Positions 59,857-64,000 of a stretch of 64,000 nucleotides of DNA are shown here, in pieces (positions within the stretch are counted from its first letter, which is position 1; each line of letters begins with the position of its first letter). Both the position numbers and the translations under genes were made by a program. The DNA is from Nemopilema nomurai. Lineage: Eukaryota > Cnidaria > Scyphozoa > Rhizostomeae > Rhizostomatidae. Where the stretch lies: positions 868,001 to 932,000 of the forward strand of contig PEDN01001352.1 in NCBI GenBank assembly GCA_003864495.1. The letters are read 5' to 3'. The notes under the pieces were generated by a model. It saw only the letters and a list, made by a program, of their open reading frames with translations. It did not search any database and was not told the DNA's origin.

Positions 59857-62800
59857 TTATTTAATCTCTTCCTCGTCGTCTTTGAAGTAATTCAGCAACG
59901 CGTTATCTACCGGTCGTAGTAACGAGATCTCGTAATGAATACCATCCTGCGGCTGTTGCCAGGTCGAGGCTGTCAATGGGAAGACATCCAAAATAGGAAT
60001 GCCCGCATTGCACATTGCGGAATTGGCAAAGGCATTAAACAATTCCACGCGCTAGAATAAAAAAACTGTATCAGAGTTGCAATGGGATACTGAAAATTTA
60101 ATTTCACTAATGCCAGTAAAGCCTAAGATTACTTCGTCCCTTTATTTTATGCGTCACATTCGTCTCATCTTCTGATGACAACACCCTGTCCCGTTTTCAA
60201 AACTGGTTCAGGGTTTACGTTTACATCGAGGGGGTTACGGATTTAGAATTTTCGACTATTGTAGCAATGCTTTTTTTGATTGCAATCAATAGTTATAATA
60301 AAGATTATGTTGTAATGTGTTGAGTGTACATAATTTGTCGAGTGTATGGCAACTGGAAGCATATTGCTCTTCCCCCACGCCTCTCAGAGCAACTACCAGT
60401 GAAGTCGGAACTTGAGCCCCAGTCCCTCATAATCTCAGGAAAACGTCAAGAAAACAAAAAAAGGAGAGCTATCCTTTAGTTGGGCTACATTTGAACGTTT
60501 GTCTATGACCGCCAAAGTGGAGCATACGAAATGGGGATGGTCAAAAATGGTAGCTACATTTCTATTAGGCATCGCTTTATTTACAATATGATTTCCTTAG
60601 AGAACAAACCAAAAGAAAGCTATAGGAAGAGGTAAATTGGTATATATTTGCATTACGAATCTCTGGCTTTTATAAAGAAAATTTTGTTCTTAATCGAGTT
60701 TTACCTGATTTGTTTGAAATCTCTTGTGCACTTTAAGTTGTTGCTTCCATATGGATGTCGTGCTTCTCCAAATAACTTCGCCATCGTAATTTTCGAACTC
60801 TTTGATAAGCTCTTGTATCAGCTTTTGGTAGTTTTCAAAGCTCGTAGCACGAACTAGATGAAGTCCGTAGTTGATGACCAAGGCACTATCATCATTCATG
60901 TCATATTTGTCGAGGACTGCTTCGAGGTGAGAAATTAATTTTGGTATGGAAATGTCACTTGAGTCCTTTCGATGGATCGATGGGTCGAGTTCGTGAACAG
61001 GGTGCAGTCTTGGATAAACCCAGTTGTAAGTCCTGAGAGATTTAAATCTCAAATAAGATTGTTGTCTCTTTAAAAAGAAATTAGCCTATTGTTAAGTATG
61101 AGTATGCAAGTCAGAAGAAGGGGGTATCTTTTTCTTAACTCTGACACGAGAAACCCTTGTTAGTGTGGTAGCTTAAGTGTTATTAAGAAAAAGTCTCAGA
61201 TGGTTCTAAAGTTTAGAATCCCATTTTGCTGTACATGTAAGACGTGAATTGCCTCTTACGTATATGCTTCAAACATCCTTTAAATGGGATTCTATCCTCT
61301 ATGCTAGACATTCGCTAAGTTCTAATATGTACTCACTTAAATCAGTTTTGCTGCCTACATTAAGAGAAATGGATTTGAAGATGAATAAAGATAAGAAAAG
61401 TTTTCTCTTATATATAGTATGAAAGCCTTTAGACCCTTTATTGACAAGCCCGCTATTTTGCAAATCGAGCTTTTTTCCATTTGCCCAAGGGTATTTTTCC
61501 TTACTGACTTTGGTCTGCTGATCATGTCCAGCATTATCCTGCATAAGCAAATTATTTTCAAGTTTCATTAGTTCATTCCCAAGGCAATTTTTGAAGCCAG
61601 GTTGCTACCGCTGATCATCTTCATTGCAACACGGAGGTTTTGGCCTAGTACTTTGCATTGCCTCTGCGATACCTACTCGCCGCACTTCTCGAAGACGCTC
61701 CTACACAGTGTTTTGTTCCAGACCATTTCGAAAAAGTGATGGGCAAAGCAATCCCCGTATAGCCACAGGGTTCCTCTTTTCCTCCTTTTCGCGTTCAAGA
61801 TTTCAGTCCATTCTGGTCGTTCATCCATCCTTTCTACAATTAGACGTGACATAAGAGTTATCCAGTGTCTTTCAAAAGCATTTTGGCGATTTATACAGAG
61901 TCAGCGTCTGCGACAGAGAATGGCAGGGGAGATGGGACCAGCTACAGGTCACATAAGATGGCTCTTTACCATATATCTGAAGCACGTTTTAGCCCCGTTG
62001 TAGGATGGGGAAAAGAAAGTGTGCATTTCTGCAGCCATTATGCAGCAGATATCGCAAAGAGCCATAGGCATCAAACCTTCCATAAAATATATTGCTATGG
62101 TCTTGTTGACTCAAGGGTTGTGTGTTTATTTAACGCTAACTTATTCCATTACTCTGGTGAAAGGTTGCATCGAATGAGTTATTTAAGTACAATTTGCAGT
62201 CATAAATGCACACAGTGCAGGCCTGGCTATATTTACGCAAAGCAGGATATTGGTAATAAAAATAGGCACACCATCCTTGTCATAAGGCTTCCATTTTTTC
62301 CCAATCCAGCGCCCAAAGCCATCCCACACAAAGTTGCACTTGTTGGGTATTTGACACACCTTCTTCCAGTCATGCAACTTATCCATGTTCGCTTTAACAA
62401 AGAAAACAAAAGTTCGATCAGTGAAAACTGGATTAAACGATAGTGCTCTACATTCATTGAATGTAACTTATCATTTGATATATTGATACACTGATATACT
62501 GAGTATAGTGTATGACATGCTGCTTTATCTAAAATTTGTTATTCGAGACGTTCGAATCGCAGCAAAGTGATTCCAAAGCTCTTTTTGTAGATGCAAAGTC
62601 ACCAATGTTTTCCTTGTGCATATTATGTTGAGCTAGTACTCTAGCAGCAAGAAACTCTCTCTTGGCCTACCAAAGCTAGATATTGCCCAAGATAGCACTG
62701 ATAGCATTAAGAATATTAAGTATCAATAATTTGCTTGACATTGAGGACTGCATACGAAGCAAAAAAGAATTCGGTTGTAATCTACTACTTCATGTTTTAG

Positions 62801-64000
62801 TACGCTACCCTGATGAGCGTAGATGGAATGATGATGATGATGATGATGAGCGGTCGCAATTCCTTTCCTCCGTTCATCATCCATTAACATTCTGAGGCTC
62901 TGGCACCCATGATATTAGCACGCATGCTTGGTCTTAAGTATAAGACAATCAATAGAATCTTTTGCTATCGGCAATCGCTACTCGTTGATTCTGTTTTATA
63001 GTTGACTTGAGAAAGGCTCATACCTCTGTATTTCACTTCATCTCTGGGTTGTACCTGGAAGTTAACAACTGAAATATTTCCACCCAGCTTCTCCCAAAAC
63101 CGCTCTTTTAGTAGCCTAGGCCATCCAGTATGACTTGAATACATATGGGCTTCTTGAAAGTGTCCATTATAGTCGCCTAGTAGAAAGGAAGCACCAAAGA
63201 ACAAACTTTAGAAATCATCACATAGAGATGTTTATACTACACTGTCGTCATATTTGTCAAAAGCTGTATTATGCTGAATGTATGAAATTTCCCCGGGATT
63301 GAATTCCTCCAATTTGAGCTGACCTCAATGCCATCACTCCCTGGCACAGTTCGAATATCATGTGCTTCATACTTCTCAAAGTTGTTAAATTTCATTCTTT
63401 TATTTCGAAGGAAAATTTCAGCACTAAGCGTGAAATGGGTACGTTAGGCACATGAGACCTCATTTATTTTGAACCTCATATGTACAACAGCAAAGTATCG
63501 TATCTTGGGAAACCTCGTAAAGGTTAATCCAAAATGTTGTAGACAATTGTAGTAAAAGGAAGAATGAAAAATGCCAATAGCAAACAACGATGATTGGCTT
63601 TTTTCATTTTAGGTGAATATTATATATAGATAGGTAGATACATTTTTCTTTTAGTGGCTGGAAGTTTTAGTAATTTTGAAAGTTTGAAGAAACGGTAGGC
63701 CCAAGCCAAGTCGAGCAAACATTAAAAGCTCCCATACTCAATAAAGATAAAATGAAAGTAAAGAGCTGTAAGAGATGAATTATAAGTCTTCATTAAAAGA
63801 CTAAAATTTCTGCCTCAGAAATAATTAATGAGGCTGAGATGATTACCTTTCTGAAACCAGTCCGCCGGCGGGTCAAAATACTGATTACAGAGCGTGCCTT
63901 CCAGGTAAATATCGGCTCGGTATTGGCCTGGCTCCATTATCAAGGCGGGTACTTCATAAACGCCATTGCCCATGTCGTAGACCGAAGGCTGTAAGGACGA
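59857..64000 (-). CDS. NXPE-family (neurexophilin/PC-esterase-like) protein, 3' six exons, partial
   Basis: Minus-strand exons in gene order: 64000(beyond)-63847, 63176-63024, 62391-62272, 61833-61677, 61032-60705, 60051-59857; 1107 nt in phase, 368 aa to the stop. Upstream exons lie off the window. The first visible exon is the end of a filamin/neurexophilin-like beta domain (NGVYEVPALIMEPGQYRADI). Next come HMYSSHTGWPRLLKERFWEK and GRWIGKKWKPYDKD, typical of NXPE proteins, then a GDSL/PC-esterase-type domain: LWLYGDCFAHHFF, TYNWVYP, NYGLHLVRATSF and, near the end, QPQDGIHYE with the catalytic-type D-x-x-H. Where related proteins have Gly-Asp-Ser, this one reads Gly-Asp-Cys. NXPE genes are expanded in cnidarians; their reaction is poorly defined. 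Secretion or Golgi location is inferred from family. Confidence 0.88.
62827..62849. repeat. GAT microsatellite
   Basis: Seven consecutive ATG/GAT triplets in an NXPE intron. Confidence 0.85.

Noticed and set aside
62183..62386. Reading the NXPE exon through to ITNILLCVNIARP
   Set aside because: The sequence after KPYDKD is intron. A GT donor at 62271 joins in phase to the GDC-containing exon, which restores the family pattern.
1..64000. CRISPR arrays, bacterial operons, phage or tRNA/rRNA genes
   Set aside because: No direct-repeat/spacer pattern, no prokaryotic gene packing and no cloverleaf or rRNA core was recognised. The window is plainly animal genomic DNA.

Overview
The window is a eukaryotic, metazoan, AT-rich genomic segment with short exons in conserved GT-AG introns. 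ShKT domains fused to a trypsin domain, an NXPE-type esterase-like gene and the style of the LINE, Gypsy and MITE relics point to an anthozoan cnidarian (sea anemone or stony coral). The phylum is inferred from gene content; the species cannot be read from the sequence.

Layout, left to right. (1) 587-11902, plus strand: a complete 25-exon SCFD1/Sly1 gene, a Sec1/Munc18-family regulator of ER-Golgi SNAREs. Its exons join without a frame break into 637 aa. (2) 13510-19338, minus strand: a six-exon secreted protease with a signal peptide, two ShKT domains and a trypsin-like domain (368 aa). (3) 20413-52000: a tandem duplicated locus. Copy A (23089-28202) keeps only a signal peptide, an EMI domain and two EGF repeats, and then meets a nonsense codon in a relic EGF exon. 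A degraded LINE (28485-30430, minus) follows. Copy B (32457-50813) is a 21-exon gene for a 2795-aa mosaic extracellular protein: EMI, EGF, seven calcium-type EGF, two sushi, EGF, a long uncharacterised region with two furin-like sites and a glycine-zipper segment, two Ig domains, a GCC2/GCC3-like Cys-rich module and two vWA domains. (4) 52363-53065, minus: a two-exon RING-finger protein. (5) 53341-54340: a Harbinger-like MITE beside a decayed Ty3/Gypsy integrase. (6) 55626-58312, plus: a five-exon leucine-rich-repeat protein with a Cys-rich tail. (7) 59857-64000, minus: the 3' part of an NXPE-family gene running off the right edge.

The genes form no operon-like unit. SCFD1, RING and LRR look like ordinary intracellular genes. 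The protease, copy A, copy B and probably NXPE are secreted or extracellular. The most unusual object is the duplicated EMI/EGF locus. Copy B has an architecture I do not recognise as a named protein. The A/B pair differ in one EMI exon almost only at replacement sites, while the neighbouring EMI exon is nearly identical.

All gene models were built by hand from splice signals and reading phase. No search was run. Total coding lengths are divisible by three for each complete model, which is the main internal check.
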